A stretch of DNA of 64,000 nt, taken from NCBI RefSeq assembly GCF_963667735.1, contig NZ_OY763919.1:1923539-1987538 (forward strand). Direction: 5' to 3'. Of this stretch, positions 8,155 through 18,519 are shown piece by piece (positions within the stretch are counted from its first letter, which is position 1; the number at the start of each line of letters is the position of its first letter). The notes under the pieces are model-generated. The model worked only from the letters and a program-made list of their open reading frames with translations. It searched no databases and was not told where the DNA came from. A program made the position numbers and the translations under genes. This DNA is from an uncultured Methanoregula sp. (lineage in GTDB: Archaea; Halobacteriota; Methanomicrobia; Methanomicrobiales; Methanospirillaceae).

Positions 8155-9843
8155 TTACCGGTGCTTCAATTCCTCGTCCCGGACAAACAGCGGCACGTCC
8201 CGGAACCCGCGAGCATCGAAGATCCCCCGGTCGGTGATCCGGAGGTTGGGAATCACCGTCAGGGCCAGAAACGAGAGGTACATGAACGGATCCTCAATCC
8301 CGCCCATACGGCCGGTGGCCTCGTTCAGCTGCCCGAGCCGCCGGGAAACTTCCTCATAGGGGAGCGTTGACATCAGCCCGGCACAGTCGAGGGGGAGCAC
8401 GGTTGTTGACGGCCCGGCAACTGCGGCCATGGCACCTCCTGCCGCTACCACCGCTTTGATGGCAGCGCAGATCTCCGCATCGCTCGTGCCGGCTGCAACA
8501 ATATTATGGGCATCGTGCGAGATGCTGCAGGCAATCGCACCCTGCCGGAACTTAAAACCATGGACAAGACCGACTCCCCGCATAGTCTTCCCGTACCGGT
8601 TGCAGACCACGACTTTGAGGATGTCCCGATCGAAATCCGGAGCATCCGGATCCGCGATCTCGATTTGCAGCAACTCGGTGAGGATCTGGTGAGGAACAAG
8701 GCCGATAACCCGTGCAGTCCCGTGATCAGCGATCCGTATGTCCTCCACAGATGGAGGAACACATTGTACTTTTGTGCTGATATGCGTGGGCGTTGTTGGC
8801 CGGCCTGCGGAAACGGGCCTGCCGGTCCGGAACACCTGCTGCACCACAAACGTCTGTGGGGAATCAACAATGCAGAAATCCGCACGCCTTCCCGGGGCCA
8901 GTGCACCCCGGTCAGCGAGCCCGAACCGCTCGGCAGCCGAGAGCGTTGCCATACGGATCGCGAGTTCCGGTGAGAGCCCGCACGCGATGGCCTTCCGGAT
9001 GCAGCGGTCGATGTGCCCGTCCCGCACCAGCAAATCGGCGTGGCAGTCATCCGTTGCAAAACAGCAGCGGGAGACCGTTATGGGAGTGACGACCGGTACG
9101 AGTTCGGCTATATTATGCTCGGTCGAGCCTTCGCGGATATAGATATACATCCCCTTCCCGAGTTTCTCCTCGGCCTCGGCCCGGTTCGTACATTCATGAT
9201 CACTGTCCGGGCCGGCAAGGATGTAGGCGTTGAGATCCCTGCCGGTGAGGAACGGGGCATGGCCGTCCCGGATCCTGAAGAGTCCAAGTTTCTTTCCTAT
9301 CTCCTCATCACCGGCAAGCACTCCCGGGAAATTCATCATCTCGCCCAGGCCGGTTACACCCTGCCGCCGGGCGAACCGGGAGTGTGCAGATGCATCCAGC
9401 ACGGCACCCCCCACATCGAGCGGAGTTGCCGGGACACACGATGGGAGCATGTACTGGATATCAATATCTGCACCATCGCGTTCGGCCAACATGAACTCAA
9501 GTCCTTCGGTACCGGCAACATTGGCAATCTCGTGCGGGTCAGCAATGACCGTGGTCGTGCCATGCAGTGCAACCAGGCGGGCGTACTCTTTCGGGGCGAG
9601 AAGCGAGCTCTCGATATGGACATGGGCGTCGATGAGTCCCGGGACAATGTACTGTCCCTCAAGATCCCGCTCCTCCTTTCCCTGGTATTCACCCATCCCC
9701 AGGATCCTGCCGTCGGTGACAGCAAGGGATCCCTTGTCCCACGTGCAGGTGAAGGCATTGAATATCCGGGCATTGTGGAGAACCAGATCCGCCGGGACGA
9801 GCCCGCGGGCTGCATCAAGAAGATTTTTTGAGAACGGGGGCAT
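8155..9843 (-). CDS. ade: Adenine deaminase
   Basis: 562 residues, the usual length for Ade of the amidohydrolase superfamily. It converts adenine to hypoxanthine and ammonia in purine salvage, in the cytoplasm. The metal site DAHVHIESS is at about residues 72-80, followed by GTTTVIADPHEIANVAG. The later conserved segment CCFATDDCHADLLV and the Ade-specific C-terminal half with SHDAHNIVAAG are also present. It lies three bases after a lipoprotein gene on the same strand, so the two are probably cotranscribed, though a shared role is not obvious. Confidence 0.92.
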   Translation of the reverse strand: MPPFSKNLLDAARGLVPADLVLHNARIFNAFTCTWDKGSLAVTDGRILGMGEYQGKEERDLEGQYIVPGLIDAHVHIESSLLAPKEYARLVALHGTTTVIADPHEIANVAGTEGLEFMLAERDGADIDIQYMLPSCVPATPLDVGGAVLDASAHSRFARRQGVTGLGEMMNFPGVLAGDEEIGKKLGLFRIRDGHAPFLTGRDLNAYILAGPDSDHECTNRAEAEEKLGKGMYIYIREGSTEHNIAELVPVVTPITVSRCCFATDDCHADLLVRDGHIDRCIRKAIACGLSPELAIRMATLSAAERFGLADRGALAPGRRADFCIVDSPQTFVVQQVFRTGRPVSAGRPTTPTHISTKVQCVPPSVEDIRIADHGTARVIGLVPHQILTELLQIEIADPDAPDFDRDILKVVVCNRYGKTMRGVGLVHGFKFRQGAIACSISHDAHNIVAAGTSDAEICAAIKAVVAAGGAMAAVAGPSTTVLPLDCAGLMSTLPYEEVSRRLGQLNEATGRMGGIEDPFMYLSFLALTVIPNLRITDRGIFDARGFRDVPLFVRDEELKHR

Positions 9844-9846
9844 GTT

Positions 9847-10200
9847 TCACACCCTGATATCCCGGATCACGGCGGTCCTGCGGGTACCGTTGTCAATAAC
9901 GTAAACATACAGTTTGTATTCCCCGGGTCCGATCTGCCCCGGGACGATAACCCTGTTCTCTCCCTGGACAAGGCTGACCGGCGCACCGAATACCGCGGAC
10001 TCCTCCTGCTGGAAGTCGGCTATCCGGAAGACGGTCACCTGGATATATGCATCAGCCTCTTTTGGGCTGGTGACGGTAATGGAAAAATTTCCATCCTTGT
10101 AAGCAACATCGCCCACGCTTGTCGAGATGCATCCGGCCAGAAGAATTCCCATAACCGTCAGGACAACAACCAGAATACCCCGGGAAACGCGGGCAGACAT
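9847..10200 (-). CDS. Small lipoprotein, function unknown
   Basis: 117 residues with a signal peptide ending in LLAGC (Cys at about residue 24), then a single small beta-sandwich-like domain with alternating strands (FSITVTSP, YIQVTVFRI, EYKLYVYVID). It is probably anchored outside the membrane. It is encoded directly upstream of adenine deaminase with a three-base gap, so it is likely the first gene of that transcript. No known family is recognised. Confidence 0.6.
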   Translation of the reverse strand: MSARVSRGILVVVLTVMGILLAGCISTSVGDVAYKDGNFSITVTSPKEADAYIQVTVFRIADFQQEESAVFGAPVSLVQGENRVIVPGQIGPGEYKLYVYVIDNGTRRTAVIRDIRV

Positions 10201-10441
10201 AGTTCAGATCTCATTCTCTCCACGCATAAACGTTCCGGGATTTTCCCGTTCCTTATCTGATAAAATTCTCACCGCCAAAATTTTATTTTAATAGATACAT
10301 ATAAAAAAATCATTTATTCATGGTATATCCTGATTGTCAAAAGGGGGCAATTTATCGGTTTTTGAAAAAAAATGGTCAGGTTTTTATCACCAAAACGTCC
10401 GGTAATCCCCTAAAATTGTACCCATGCAAAAGCAAAATTAG

Positions 10442-10450
10442 TTATATATT
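10442..10450 (+). promoter_or_regulatory. TATA box of the ParA/chemosensory cluster
   Basis: TTATATATT in a very AT-rich 280-base intergenic stretch. The expected start of transcription lies about 25 bases on, near 10468-10472, which coincides with the AGGTGAT ribosome binding site at 10471. The coding region must therefore begin just after it. The region has no ATG, GTG or TTG in the right frame. Confidence 0.6.
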
Positions 10451-10480
10451 CAGTTATCAAAAATTCATTCAGGTGATATC

Positions 10481-11377
10481 ATAACGATCATTACTTTTTC
10501 CCATCACAAAGGCGGAACCGGCAAAACTACCTCCTGTCTGAACATTGCCGGGTTCTGTGCCCGCGGAGGAAAAAAAGTACTGGTCGTGGACTGCGATCCC
10601 CAGGCAAATGCCACAACGGGCCTTGGCGTCACTCTTTCCGATTCCGATCGGAACATGTACGACGTCTTCCTGAGCGGGATCGAGGATTTTCCTGAAACCC
10701 GGATTGTCGATATCATCAAGCAGACGGAGTCGGGAATCTATCTGGCCCCTTCCCACCTGGACCTTGTGGGGGCAGATCCCTATTTATATCGCATACCCGA
10801 CCGGGCTGGCATCCTGAAAGAAGCCCTCTCCCGGGTCAGGGAATCGTATGACTTTATCCTCATCGATACGCCCCCGAGCATGGGCCAGCTGGTCATCAAC
10901 GGGCTCTATGCAGCAGATCGTATCATTGTCACCCTCGATTCGGGAACCTTTGCCCTGGACGGGATCGGGACCATGAATACGATCTTCGGGGATATCAGGG
11001 ATGGTCTGGGAAAAGAGATTCACCCGGATATGGCGATTGTCACCCGCTGGGGTGAGGGGATCCCCCCGGTGAACGTGGGAGAGGTGCCTGCCGGGCAGAA
11101 CGATTTCATGTCGCGTATTTGGAATCTTTTTTACAAAAAACCCGAACCCACACCTGCCGAACAGGAAGCAAAGAAGGAACGGGCAGCTGAGCATGAACGC
11201 CTGGAAGCAATGCTTGGCGAGATCCGCAAGCGTTTCCCCAGCGTATATACTGTTCCGTTCTCTCCTGCCGTATACGAATCCCAGAAACGCGGCCTTCCCT
11301 TATCTCAATGTGCTCCCGACAGCAGTGCAGGTCAGGCCTACAAAACCATAACGGATGACGTGATGAAATGGATCTGA
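10481..11377 (+). CDS. ParA-like ATPase (non-standard ATA start)
   Basis: About 298 residues. The deviant Walker A motif KGGTGKTT (residues about 10-17), the A-prime motif [15 protein letters not shown] and Walker [10 protein letters not shown] are all present, so this is a ParA/MinD-type ATPase. These proteins form ATP-dependent dimers that bind DNA and position cargo. The Walker A motif lies upstream of the first in-frame GTG or ATG (10583-10586), so starting there would destroy it. The frame opens after a stop at 10439, and the best start is ATA at 10481, four bases after GGTGA. A Lys/Glu-rich insert (about residues 205-250) precedes the C-terminus. It overlaps the soluble chemoreceptor gene by 10 bases, which suggests it positions cytoplasmic chemoreceptor arrays, as PpfA does in Rhodobacter (inference). 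Confidence 0.85.
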   Translation: MTIITFSHHKGGTGKTTSCLNIAGFCARGGKKVLVVDCDPQANATTGLGVTLSDSDRNMYDVFLSGIEDFPETRIVDIIKQTESGIYLAPSHLDLVGADPYLYRIPDRAGILKEALSRVRESYDFILIDTPPSMGQLVINGLYAADRIIVTLDSGTFALDGIGTMNTIFGDIRDGLGKEIHPDMAIVTRWGEGIPPVNVGEVPAGQNDFMSRIWNLFYKKPEPTPAEQEAKKERAAEHERLEAMLGEIRKRFPSVYTVPFSPAVYESQKRGLPLSQCAPDSSAGQAYKTITDDVMKWI

Positions 11378-13731
11378 AAGAGATCGAAGGAATTCTTGCC
11401 CGGGCAAATAATGGTAATTTTTCCGCCCGTATTGATGAGAACACGGTTGAACTCCCGCTGAGGCCCATTGCCCAGCAGGTGAACCGTGCAATTGACTTGC
11501 TGGCGGATGCAGCTGACACCAAACGCAAATCCGATACCATGATTCGGGATAACCCGCTGGCAATTGCCGTGCTCCGGAAAGACAAGAGCCGGATTGATAT
11601 CAACAAACAGTACGAGGTTGCCTGGCGGGGCACCCGCGACGAGCTGATGAAGAAGAAGCTGTACGACTTCGATATCACCGTGCTCTCCGGCGAACATTTC
11701 TATGCCTGTTTCGAGACAAAAAAACTTGCCGTGACCGAGGCGATGGTCAAATTCCCGGACGGGATAAAAAAATACCTCACGCTCTATGCGATCCCCATGC
11801 TCGACAACAATAATGAGATTGAGGGGGCATTCTACGTCTGGGTAGATTATACCGAGCTCCATGAGAAGATGGATGCCGTCAGGAAGATGGAGTATCGCGT
11901 TGATCGCATGATCCAGGATAACCCGCTTGCGATTGCGGTGCTCCGGAAGGACAAGAGCCGGATCTCCATCAACAAACAGTACGAGATTGCATGGAAAGGC
12001 TCCCGCGAGGAACTGATGAGGAAGAAGTTGTACGACTTCGACATCACGGTACTCTCTGGCGAAGATTTCTATGCCTGTTTCACGACAAAAAAACTTGCCG
12101 TGACCGAGGCGATGGTCAAATTCCCCGACGGGGAAAAGAAATATCTGACGCTCAATGCGATCCCGATTCTCGATGATGCCGGTGAGATCGATGGTGCGTT
12201 TTATGTCTGGGTGGATTACACGGACGCCCACAAAAAGATCGATGAGATTAAAAAAGTGGAGTACCGGGTTGACCGGATGATCCAGGACAACCCGCTGGCA
12301 ATTGCCGTGCTCCGGAAGGACAAGAGCCGGATCTCCATCAACAAACAGTACGAGATTGCGTGGAAGGGCTCCCGCGAGGAACTGATGAGGAAGAAGTTGT
12401 ACGACTTCGACATCACGGTACTCTCCGGTGAAGATTTCTATGCCTGTTTCACGACAAAAAAACTTGCCGTGACCGAGGCGATGGTCAAATTCCCTGACGG
12501 GGAAAAGAAATATCTGACGCTCAATGCGATCCCGATTCTCGATGAGGCCGGTGAGATCGATGGTGCGTTTTATGTCTGGGTGGACTACACGGATGCCCAC
12601 AAGAAACTCGACGAGATCCAGAATCTCATGGACAGTTCCCAGAAACAGGCAGATCTCCTGTCGCAGAGTACCGCCGGACTTGGGAAGGCAGTAAACTCCA
12701 TGGCCCAGGGCGACCTGAGGATGCGAGCTGAAATTCTGGAAGGCGATCCCTTGGCCACGCTCAAGACGGATTTCAATAAAGCCCTTGATTCGGTCAGAAG
12801 CGTTATCGGTGAACTGGAACATGCGGTTCACCGGCTCGAACTCACTACCACTGATACCAGCAAGAGCACGATCGAGATTTCCAAGTCCACCGAGCAGGTG
12901 GCAGTCTCGACCCAGAAGTCTGCGGACGGAACCAAGAGACAACTCGACGAGCTTGAGAAAGTGAGTAAGGAGATCTCGGACCTTTCCGCATCCATTGAGG
13001 AGATTGCAAGTACCTCGCACACCCTCATGGACCATGCCCAGAAAGCAGCCACTGAGGGCAACCAGGCAGCCGAGCTGGGCAAGATCGCTACCGGTAAGAT
13101 GGAGATGGTGGAAAAGATAGCGGGCGAGAGCGTAACCGAGATTACCGCTCTCAATGAACGGATGAAGGAGATCTCCAACATCGTCAAGATGATTGCGGAT
13201 ATATCGAGCCAGACCAATCTCCTTGCCCTCAACGCAGCTATCGAAGCTGCCCGTGCCGGCGAACACGGGCGCGGTTTTGCGGTTGTTGCAGGCGAGGTGC
13301 GCAACCTTGCCGGAGAATCCAAGATCGCAACGAACCAGATAGGCGATCTTATCAGCTCAATCCAGGACAACAGCAACAAGACTGCCGCCGCCATCAGGAG
13401 TTCATACAACGAGATCCAGGCCGGTATCGAGAGCGTGAACAAGACGATCGAAGGTCTGAACCGGATCACTGCTGAATCGAATATCGTTGCATCGGGCGTG
13501 ACCGAGATCACAAAAGCAACGGAAGACCAGGCACAGGCCACGACCCGCGTTATGAGCGGCATGGAAAAGTCCAGCGCCATCACCCGCGAGAACCAGGAGC
13601 GGATGGAGGACATGGCCGCCCTTGCCGAGGAGACCAGCGCTTCCACTGAGGAGATCGCGAGTGCATCGGCCGAACTTGCAGAGATGGCAGAACGTTTAAA
13701 GAAGATGATGGAACAATTCAAACTGAAGTGA
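11368..13731 (+). CDS. Soluble methyl-accepting chemotaxis protein with three PAS domains
   Basis: 787 residues without any membrane segment, so a cytoplasmic chemoreceptor. A HAMP-like start (about 1-50) is followed by three PAS domains (about 52-165, 175-290, 298-412). A HAMP-like segment (about 427-480) and a long signalling coiled coil follow, with its tip [20 protein letters not shown] near residue 615. PAS2 and PAS3 are almost identical; the repeat unit is 123 residues. Chemoreceptors bind CheW and CheA and are methylated by CheR. Both ParA and CheW genes touch this gene (10-base overlap, three-base gap), and CheR lies further down. The ligand is unknown. PAS domains often hold haem, flavin or small molecules. 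Confidence 0.93.
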   Translation: MDLKEIEGILARANNGNFSARIDENTVELPLRPIAQQVNRAIDLLADAADTKRKSDTMIRDNPLAIAVLRKDKSRIDINKQYEVAWRGTRDELMKKKLYDFDITVLSGEHFYACFETKKLAVTEAMVKFPDGIKKYLTLYAIPMLDNNNEIEGAFYVWVDYTELHEKMDAVRKMEYRVDRMIQDNPLAIAVLRKDKSRISINKQYEIAWKGSREELMRKKLYDFDITVLSGEDFYACFTTKKLAVTEAMVKFPDGEKKYLTLNAIPILDDAGEIDGAFYVWVDYTDAHKKIDEIKKVEYRVDRMIQDNPLAIAVLRKDKSRISINKQYEIAWKGSREELMRKKLYDFDITVLSGEDFYACFTTKKLAVTEAMVKFPDGEKKYLTLNAIPILDEAGEIDGAFYVWVDYTDAHKKLDEIQNLMDSSQKQADLLSQSTAGLGKAVNSMAQGDLRMRAEILEGDPLATLKTDFNKALDSVRSVIGELEHAVHRLELTTTDTSKSTIEISKSTEQVAVSTQKSADGTKRQLDELEKVSKEISDLSASIEEIASTSHTLMDHAQKAATEGNQAAELGKIATGKMEMVEKIAGESVTEITALNERMKEISNIVKMIADISSQTNLLALNAAIEAARAGEHGRGFAVVAGEVRNLAGESKIATNQIGDLISSIQDNSNKTAAAIRSSYNEIQAGIESVNKTIEGLNRITAESNIVASGVTEITKATEDQAQATTRVMSGMEKSSAITRENQERMEDMAALAEETSASTEEIASASAELAEMAERLKKMMEQFKLK
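11535..12612 (+). repeat. Three tandem in-frame PAS-coding repeats, period 369 bases
   Basis: The segment encoding [19 protein letters not shown] recurs at about 11541, 11910 and 12279, exactly 369 bases apart. At the protein level units two and three differ by only one residue over about 113 (DDAGE versus DEAGE). Unit one differs at many more positions. This suggests a recent duplication or gene conversion of unit two or three. Confidence 0.85.
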
Positions 13732-13734
13732 ACT

Positions 13735-14211
13735 ATGGCATCCACGATTGACGTTGTAGAATTCGAGCTGGGCGGGGAGCGCTATGCGCTTGACATCCAG
13801 CTTGTCCGGGAGATTGTCGAGATGATGCAGATCACCCCGATTCCCCGTGCACCGCCGTTTATTTCCGGCGTGATAAATCTCCGCGGGGAGATTACGAACA
13901 TCATGAACCTCAACACACTCCTCGGGCTTGCGAACCAGCAGATCCGGGATAACCAGAAGATCATCGTTCTTGTCCCGGAGGCTGCCGGAGGCAGCAATGT
14001 CGGGATTATCGTTGACGATGTGAGCAGTGTCCTGCAGGTTCAGGAAGAAGATATCGATCATATCGGGGAAGGATTTGCCTCAGAGTTCTCTTCGTTTGTA
14101 AAAGGTATCATCAAGATAAAAACTGATGAATCGCAGAACAAGGGGACAAAAGAGAAGAACCTGATCATCTGGATCGATATGCAGAAAGTCCTGAGAGACG
14201 CTGCAGAATAG
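13735..14211 (+). CDS. cheW: CheW adaptor protein
   Basis: 158 residues covering one CheW domain: VVEFELGGERYALDIQLVREIVE at the start, then ITPIPRAPPFISGVINLRGEI, which is the hallmark of the family. It links chemoreceptors to the CheA kinase at the array base plate. It starts three bases after the first soluble chemoreceptor and is followed by a second one, so it probably serves these cytoplasmic receptors. No cheA or cheY is present in this window; they must be elsewhere. Confidence 0.93.
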   Translation: MASTIDVVEFELGGERYALDIQLVREIVEMMQITPIPRAPPFISGVINLRGEITNIMNLNTLLGLANQQIRDNQKIIVLVPEAAGGSNVGIIVDDVSSVLQVQEEDIDHIGEGFASEFSSFVKGIIKIKTDESQNKGTKEKNLIIWIDMQKVLRDAAE

Positions 14212-14270
14212 GATACATACGATATGCAAAAAAACCGGAAATCAGCAGCTAACACAGGCAGGGAATATTC

Positions 14271-17183
14271 ATGACCGAACGACCGGGACGAAAAGCATTG
14301 TTCACCGGGGCGGGCGCCCCGGCAGCACAGAGCCATTCAGATGAGATTGCAGCACATGTCAAACAGCTCAATGATGAGATTGCGTCATCACTCTCGCGTG
14401 CAGTTGCCGGTACCAGTACCGACCTGCTCGAACCTTCGAGGTTCGGGGCTGAATACGCGACCCTGATCGCTGCCGTGAATACCGCATTATCCCGGTTTAA
14501 AACCCCTCAGCCGCCGCTCGTTCCCGCCCCCGTTGTTCCGGCAGGCGTTGCAACCAGTGCGGACGGATCCCAGGATGCCATTATACAGGAACTCCGTCAC
14601 CGCCTGGACCTGATGGTTGAACGCAACCCGGTTCCCATGCTGCTGACCACCCCGGCCTTCTCCATCCTTGAGGCAAACCCTGCCTTCTGTCAGATGAGCG
14701 GGATCCGGGAGGAAGAGCTGGAGAAGTCGAATCTTACGAGTTTCAGGATCCTCAGCCAGAGCGGGGAAGGGGCCAAAGTTGCCCTCCAGGAACGCCGCCG
14801 CTCGTTCGGCATGGTGACCCTTGAACTGCCATCAGGGATACGGACCCTCGAACAGTACTGCATACCGGTTATTGCCGGCGATGGCACGATAACCTCCCTG
14901 CTCTTTGTGTATAATGACAGGACGGATCAACAGAAAAAGAACGAGGAGATCGAGCAGCTCAAGCAGCGGTCGGAGACCATAGTCCAGCAGAACCCGATGC
15001 CGATCATCCTTGTCGACAAGACGTTCCATATCCGTGTCGTGAACGAGGCCTATGTAAGTCTTACCGGAATACCCCGGCAGGAGCTGCTCAAGCGAACCCT
15101 CCATGATTTCCGTATCCTTGATCAGAGCGGGGAGAGGCTCAAGCAGGTGATCGGTGAGAAACGCCGTTCTCACGGGGAAGTTACGGTCGAGTTCCCGTCT
15201 GGCACAAAACGTCTGCAGCAGTTCGGCATCCCCATTGCGGATTCCCATGGCGAAATCGGGAGTATCCTGATCGTCTATAATGATGTAACCGATGAACGGC
15301 GCAAGATGGAGGAGATAAAACTCCTGCACCAGACCGCGGAGACCATAGTCCAGCAGAACCCGATTCCCCTGCTGATGGCCAATTCCCAGTTTGTCGTGAC
15401 CGATGCCAACGAAGCGTACCTGAAGATGAGCGGCATCTCCCGCGCCCGCATCATCGGTATGAGCCTCAAGGAGATCCGGATCCTGGAGCAGAAAGGCGAT
15501 GGGGCCCGGGTTGCTCTCGATACAAAACGGCGTGCGTTCGGGGAAGTCACGGTCGAACTCCCCACCGGCACCCATATTCTCGAGCAGTATGTTGTTCCGG
15601 TCCTTGGTGGCGACAAATCGATTGCCCATCTCCTGTTTGTTTACAATGAAGTGACCGAGCAGCGCAAAAGCCAGCTCGATCTCCAGAAGAAGATGGAGGA
15701 AGTTGCTGCACTCCGGCAGCGCTCGGATGTCATTGTCAAACAGAACCCGATGCCGATCATGCTCATGAACCCGGCCTTCAAGATTGTGATGGTCAATGAT
15801 GCCTATACTGCCCTGACCGGTATTGAGAAGGACCGGCTTATCGGCATGAATGCACGGGATTTCAAGATCACCGGCCAGACCGGTGATGGGCTCAAGAAAG
15901 TCCTGACCGACAAGAAACGGAGTTTCGGGGAGATCACGATCGAGTTCCCGTCCGGTACCCGCATTCTCGAGCAGTACGGGATCCCGATGCTGGATACCAA
16001 GGGCGAACTCTCAACGATCCTCTGCGTATACAACAACGTGACCACCCAGCGCGGGCAGGAGAAGCGCATCAAGGAGATGATGGACGAGGCACGGGCGAAT
16101 GCCGAGCTTCTCACCGCAAGTGCTGCCGAACTCCAGGCAGCAATGGCCAAGATTGCGGCAGGGGATCTCACGTACCGCCTCAGCATCGATGAAGCAGATC
16201 CCCTTGTCAAGCTCAAGGTGGATTACAATTCTGCAGGCGATGCGATACAGGGCGTTCTTGCAACCCTTTCCCAGGCAGTAATACGGCTCGATACTACCAT
16301 CAATGACACCATCAAGAGCACCGAGGAGATAGCAAAGGCTACCGAGCAGGTTGCCATCCAGAGCCAGAAAGCAACGGATAATGCAAAGAGCCAGCTCTCC
16401 GGTGTCCAGAAGATCTCCAATGACATATCCGAGATCTCTGCGTCCATCGAACAGATTGCGAGCACGTCCCACGATGTCATGACTCACGCGGAGAAAGCTT
16501 CCAAGGAAGGGGTCCAGGCAGCCGAGATCGGGAACACCGCAACAAACAAGATGCAGATCGTGGAGAAGATCTCCAAACAGAGCGTTGATGACATCACGGC
16601 CCTCAACGACCAGATGCGCCAGATCTCCAAGATCGTCAACCTGATAACCGACATTGCCAACCAGACGAATCTTCTGGCGCTCAATGCCGCCATCGAGGCT
16701 GCCCGGGCTGGCGAGCACGGACGCGGCTTTGCGGTCGTAGCCGGAGAAGTGAAGAACCTGGCCGGTGAATCCAAGAAAGCGAGCGGCCAGATAGAGACCT
16801 TGATCAAGGCGATTCAGGCAAAGAGCGAACAGACCTCGATGTCCATGAAGAATTCGTTCGAGGAGATCAAGGCAGGCATCGACAGTGTCAACAAGACGGT
16901 CGAATCCCTCAACCTGATCATATCGGAAGCAAACATTGTTTCCCTGGGTGTGAACGAGATCACCAAGGCAACCGAGGACCAGGCCCAGGCAACGAACCAA
17001 CTGATGTCGGGTATTGAGTCCTTCAGCAACCTTACACGGGACAACCAGCAGCGGATGGAGGATATGGCAGCCCTAGCCGAGGAATCCAGTGCCTCCACGG
17101 AAGAGATTGCAAGTGCGTCGGCGGAATTATCAACCATGGCCGAAAGCTGCAAGAATGTGATCGGCGGGTTCCGCATCAAGTGA
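14271..17183 (+). CDS. Soluble methyl-accepting chemotaxis protein with four PAS domains
   Basis: 970 residues, no membrane segment. Four PAS domains begin near residues 112, 234, 357 and 485, each with a QNPMPIxL-like or RNPVPMLL start and a C-terminal FVYNxxT motif. A HAMP-like segment (about 621-663) and the signalling domain follow, with tip [20 protein letters not shown]. The four PAS units are clearly related but much more diverged than those of the receptor at 11368. The gene follows CheW by 59 bases with an AGGCAGGG ribosome binding site. It is the second cytoplasmic receptor of the cluster. The ligand is unknown. Confidence 0.93.
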   Translation: MTERPGRKALFTGAGAPAAQSHSDEIAAHVKQLNDEIASSLSRAVAGTSTDLLEPSRFGAEYATLIAAVNTALSRFKTPQPPLVPAPVVPAGVATSADGSQDAIIQELRHRLDLMVERNPVPMLLTTPAFSILEANPAFCQMSGIREEELEKSNLTSFRILSQSGEGAKVALQERRRSFGMVTLELPSGIRTLEQYCIPVIAGDGTITSLLFVYNDRTDQQKKNEEIEQLKQRSETIVQQNPMPIILVDKTFHIRVVNEAYVSLTGIPRQELLKRTLHDFRILDQSGERLKQVIGEKRRSHGEVTVEFPSGTKRLQQFGIPIADSHGEIGSILIVYNDVTDERRKMEEIKLLHQTAETIVQQNPIPLLMANSQFVVTDANEAYLKMSGISRARIIGMSLKEIRILEQKGDGARVALDTKRRAFGEVTVELPTGTHILEQYVVPVLGGDKSIAHLLFVYNEVTEQRKSQLDLQKKMEEVAALRQRSDVIVKQNPMPIMLMNPAFKIVMVNDAYTALTGIEKDRLIGMNARDFKITGQTGDGLKKVLTDKKRSFGEITIEFPSGTRILEQYGIPMLDTKGELSTILCVYNNVTTQRGQEKRIKEMMDEARANAELLTASAAELQAAMAKIAAGDLTYRLSIDEADPLVKLKVDYNSAGDAIQGVLATLSQAVIRLDTTINDTIKSTEEIAKATEQVAIQSQKATDNAKSQLSGVQKISNDISEISASIEQIASTSHDVMTHAEKASKEGVQAAEIGNTATNKMQIVEKISKQSVDDITALNDQMRQISKIVNLITDIANQTNLLALNAAIEAARAGEHGRGFAVVAGEVKNLAGESKKASGQIETLIKAIQAKSEQTSMSMKNSFEEIKAGIDSVNKTVESLNLIISEANIVSLGVNEITKATEDQAQATNQLMSGIESFSNLTRDNQQRMEDMAALAEESSASTEEIASASAELSTMAESCKNVIGGFRIK

Positions 17184-17236
17184 TGGAAGATATGAGCAGG
17201 ATCCCTCTTTTTACTACGCTGTGCACGTGCGGGAAA

Positions 17237-17245
17237 CTATATACT
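17237..17245 (+). promoter_or_regulatory. TATA box of cheR
   Basis: CTATATACT stands about 50 bases before the cheR ATG in the 104-base gap after the second chemoreceptor. CheR therefore probably has its own promoter in addition to read-through from the cluster. Confidence 0.5.
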
Positions 17246-17287
17246 TTTCCTGCCAATGAGGATACATAGACAGGACCGGGAGATTGG

Positions 17288-18082
17288 ATGGACGATTTTG
17301 AACTGCTGAAACGGTTTATTGAACAGACCCTGAAGATCCAGTGCGGGAACTACAAGGAGGATTATATCAAGCGCCGCCTCCTCTCCCGCATGCGATCGAC
17401 CAACACAACAACCTATGGCGATTATCTCCAGTATCTCAAGGCCAATACCCCCGAGCTTGAGGTTCTGCGAAAAGCGCTCACCATCAATGTCACGGAGTTC
17501 TTCCGCGACAATGACGTGTATGATGCGCTTAAAAAGGAAGTCCTGCCCGATATCTTCAATTCACGGAAACGGATCCGGATCTGGTGTGCCGGCTGTTCGA
17601 CCGGGGAAGAGCCGTACTCGATTGCCATGATCCTGCACGAGATGATGTTGCAGAACCCGGAGATCTCGGGCCAGATCTATGCAACCGATATCGACAAGAT
17701 TGTTCTTGCCAAGGCTCAGGAGGGCATCTACAATGCCAAGGCGATGGTAAAGCTCTCGGAGTCCCAGACCCTTCGCCATTTCACCAAACTCCCGGACGGC
17801 AACTACCAGGTCAAACCGCATCTCAAGGAACTGATACGTTTCCGCCCCCATGACCTGATGGGCGGGACCCCGATTGCCCGGTGGCTCGACCTGATCACCT
17901 GCCGCAACGTGACCATCTATTTCACGGAAAAACAGAAAGACGATCTTGCCCGCCTGTTTCACGGGGCCCTTGTCTCTGACGGGTATTATATCATGGGGAA
18001 GACCGAGTACCTGGGCAGGCAGGTTGAGAACCTCTTCGTTCCCAAAAACTCATCGCTCAAGATCTTCGTCAAGAAAGAGTGA
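17288..18082 (+). CDS. cheR: CheR chemoreceptor methyltransferase
   Basis: 264 residues. The all-helical N-terminal domain (about 1-75) has YIKRRLLSRM and LTINVTEFFRD. The SAM-binding domain carries IRIWCAGCSTGEEPYSIAM near residue 98, followed by the later motif FRPHDLMGG and the TCRNVTIYF strand. It methylates glutamates on chemoreceptors using S-adenosylmethionine, for adaptation. The start has a GGGAGA ribosome binding site. It lies directly downstream of the two soluble receptors and CheW, its probable partners. No CheB methylesterase is in the window. Confidence 0.94.
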   Translation: MDDFELLKRFIEQTLKIQCGNYKEDYIKRRLLSRMRSTNTTTYGDYLQYLKANTPELEVLRKALTINVTEFFRDNDVYDALKKEVLPDIFNSRKRIRIWCAGCSTGEEPYSIAMILHEMMLQNPEISGQIYATDIDKIVLAKAQEGIYNAKAMVKLSESQTLRHFTKLPDGNYQVKPHLKELIRFRPHDLMGGTPIARWLDLITCRNVTIYFTEKQKDDLARLFHGALVSDGYYIMGKTEYLGRQVENLFVPKNSSLKIFVKKE

Positions 18083-18101
18083 TCTCCGCGAGAGTCGGAG
18101 A

Positions 18102-18371
18102 TCAGCGCCTCCCGTCCCCTTCTTTTTTTGCCTCGTCCTCTCCTTTTCCCCTCTCGAAACCTTCGGTGAGCTTCCGCTGCAATTCCTGGCGTGCTGCGTG
18201 AACCTTGACCTGGTTCAGGACCGTCATGAAATTGACCCCGATGATGACAAGAACCAGAAGCAGGCTCACCCAGAGCATGACTCCCTGGGACGAGAGAAAT
18301 GCTGCCCAGAGCAGTACGACAAAGGACAGGAGGTAAAAGAGAATCCATGTCCTCAGGCTTGGGAGCTCCAT
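18102..18371 (-). CDS. Small two-helix membrane protein
   Basis: 89 residues from the chosen Met (a longer frame begins at 18425). Two hydrophobic helices span about residues 5-45, followed by a cytoplasmic helix with NQVKVHAARQELQRKL and a charged tail. The inner ATG was chosen because a TTTATTAA box lies about 30 bases before it and would fall inside the longer form. It converges with cheR, ending 19 bases after it. The function is unknown. It resembles the 2TM small membrane proteins common in archaea and bacteria. Confidence 0.55.
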   Translation of the reverse strand: MELPSLRTWILFYLLSFVVLLWAAFLSSQGVMLWVSLLLVLVIIGVNFMTVLNQVKVHAARQELQRKLTEGFERGKGEDEAKKEGDGRR

Positions 18372-18519
18372 ACTCAACGTTATTCCCCTCACGCTTAATA
18401 AAATATCGTCGGACTGGTCCGGCATTCCTGCGCTGTCGTCCCGGCTCTTATATCCACTTCCGGACTTCTGGAACCGGGATCCCGTTATTGGGGCGTGGTA
18501 TCGTCACGTTTTATTACAA

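Noticed and set aside
11535..12612. Repeats with regular spacing as a possible CRISPR or satellite
   Set aside because: The 369-base period is in frame and encodes PAS domains of one protein.
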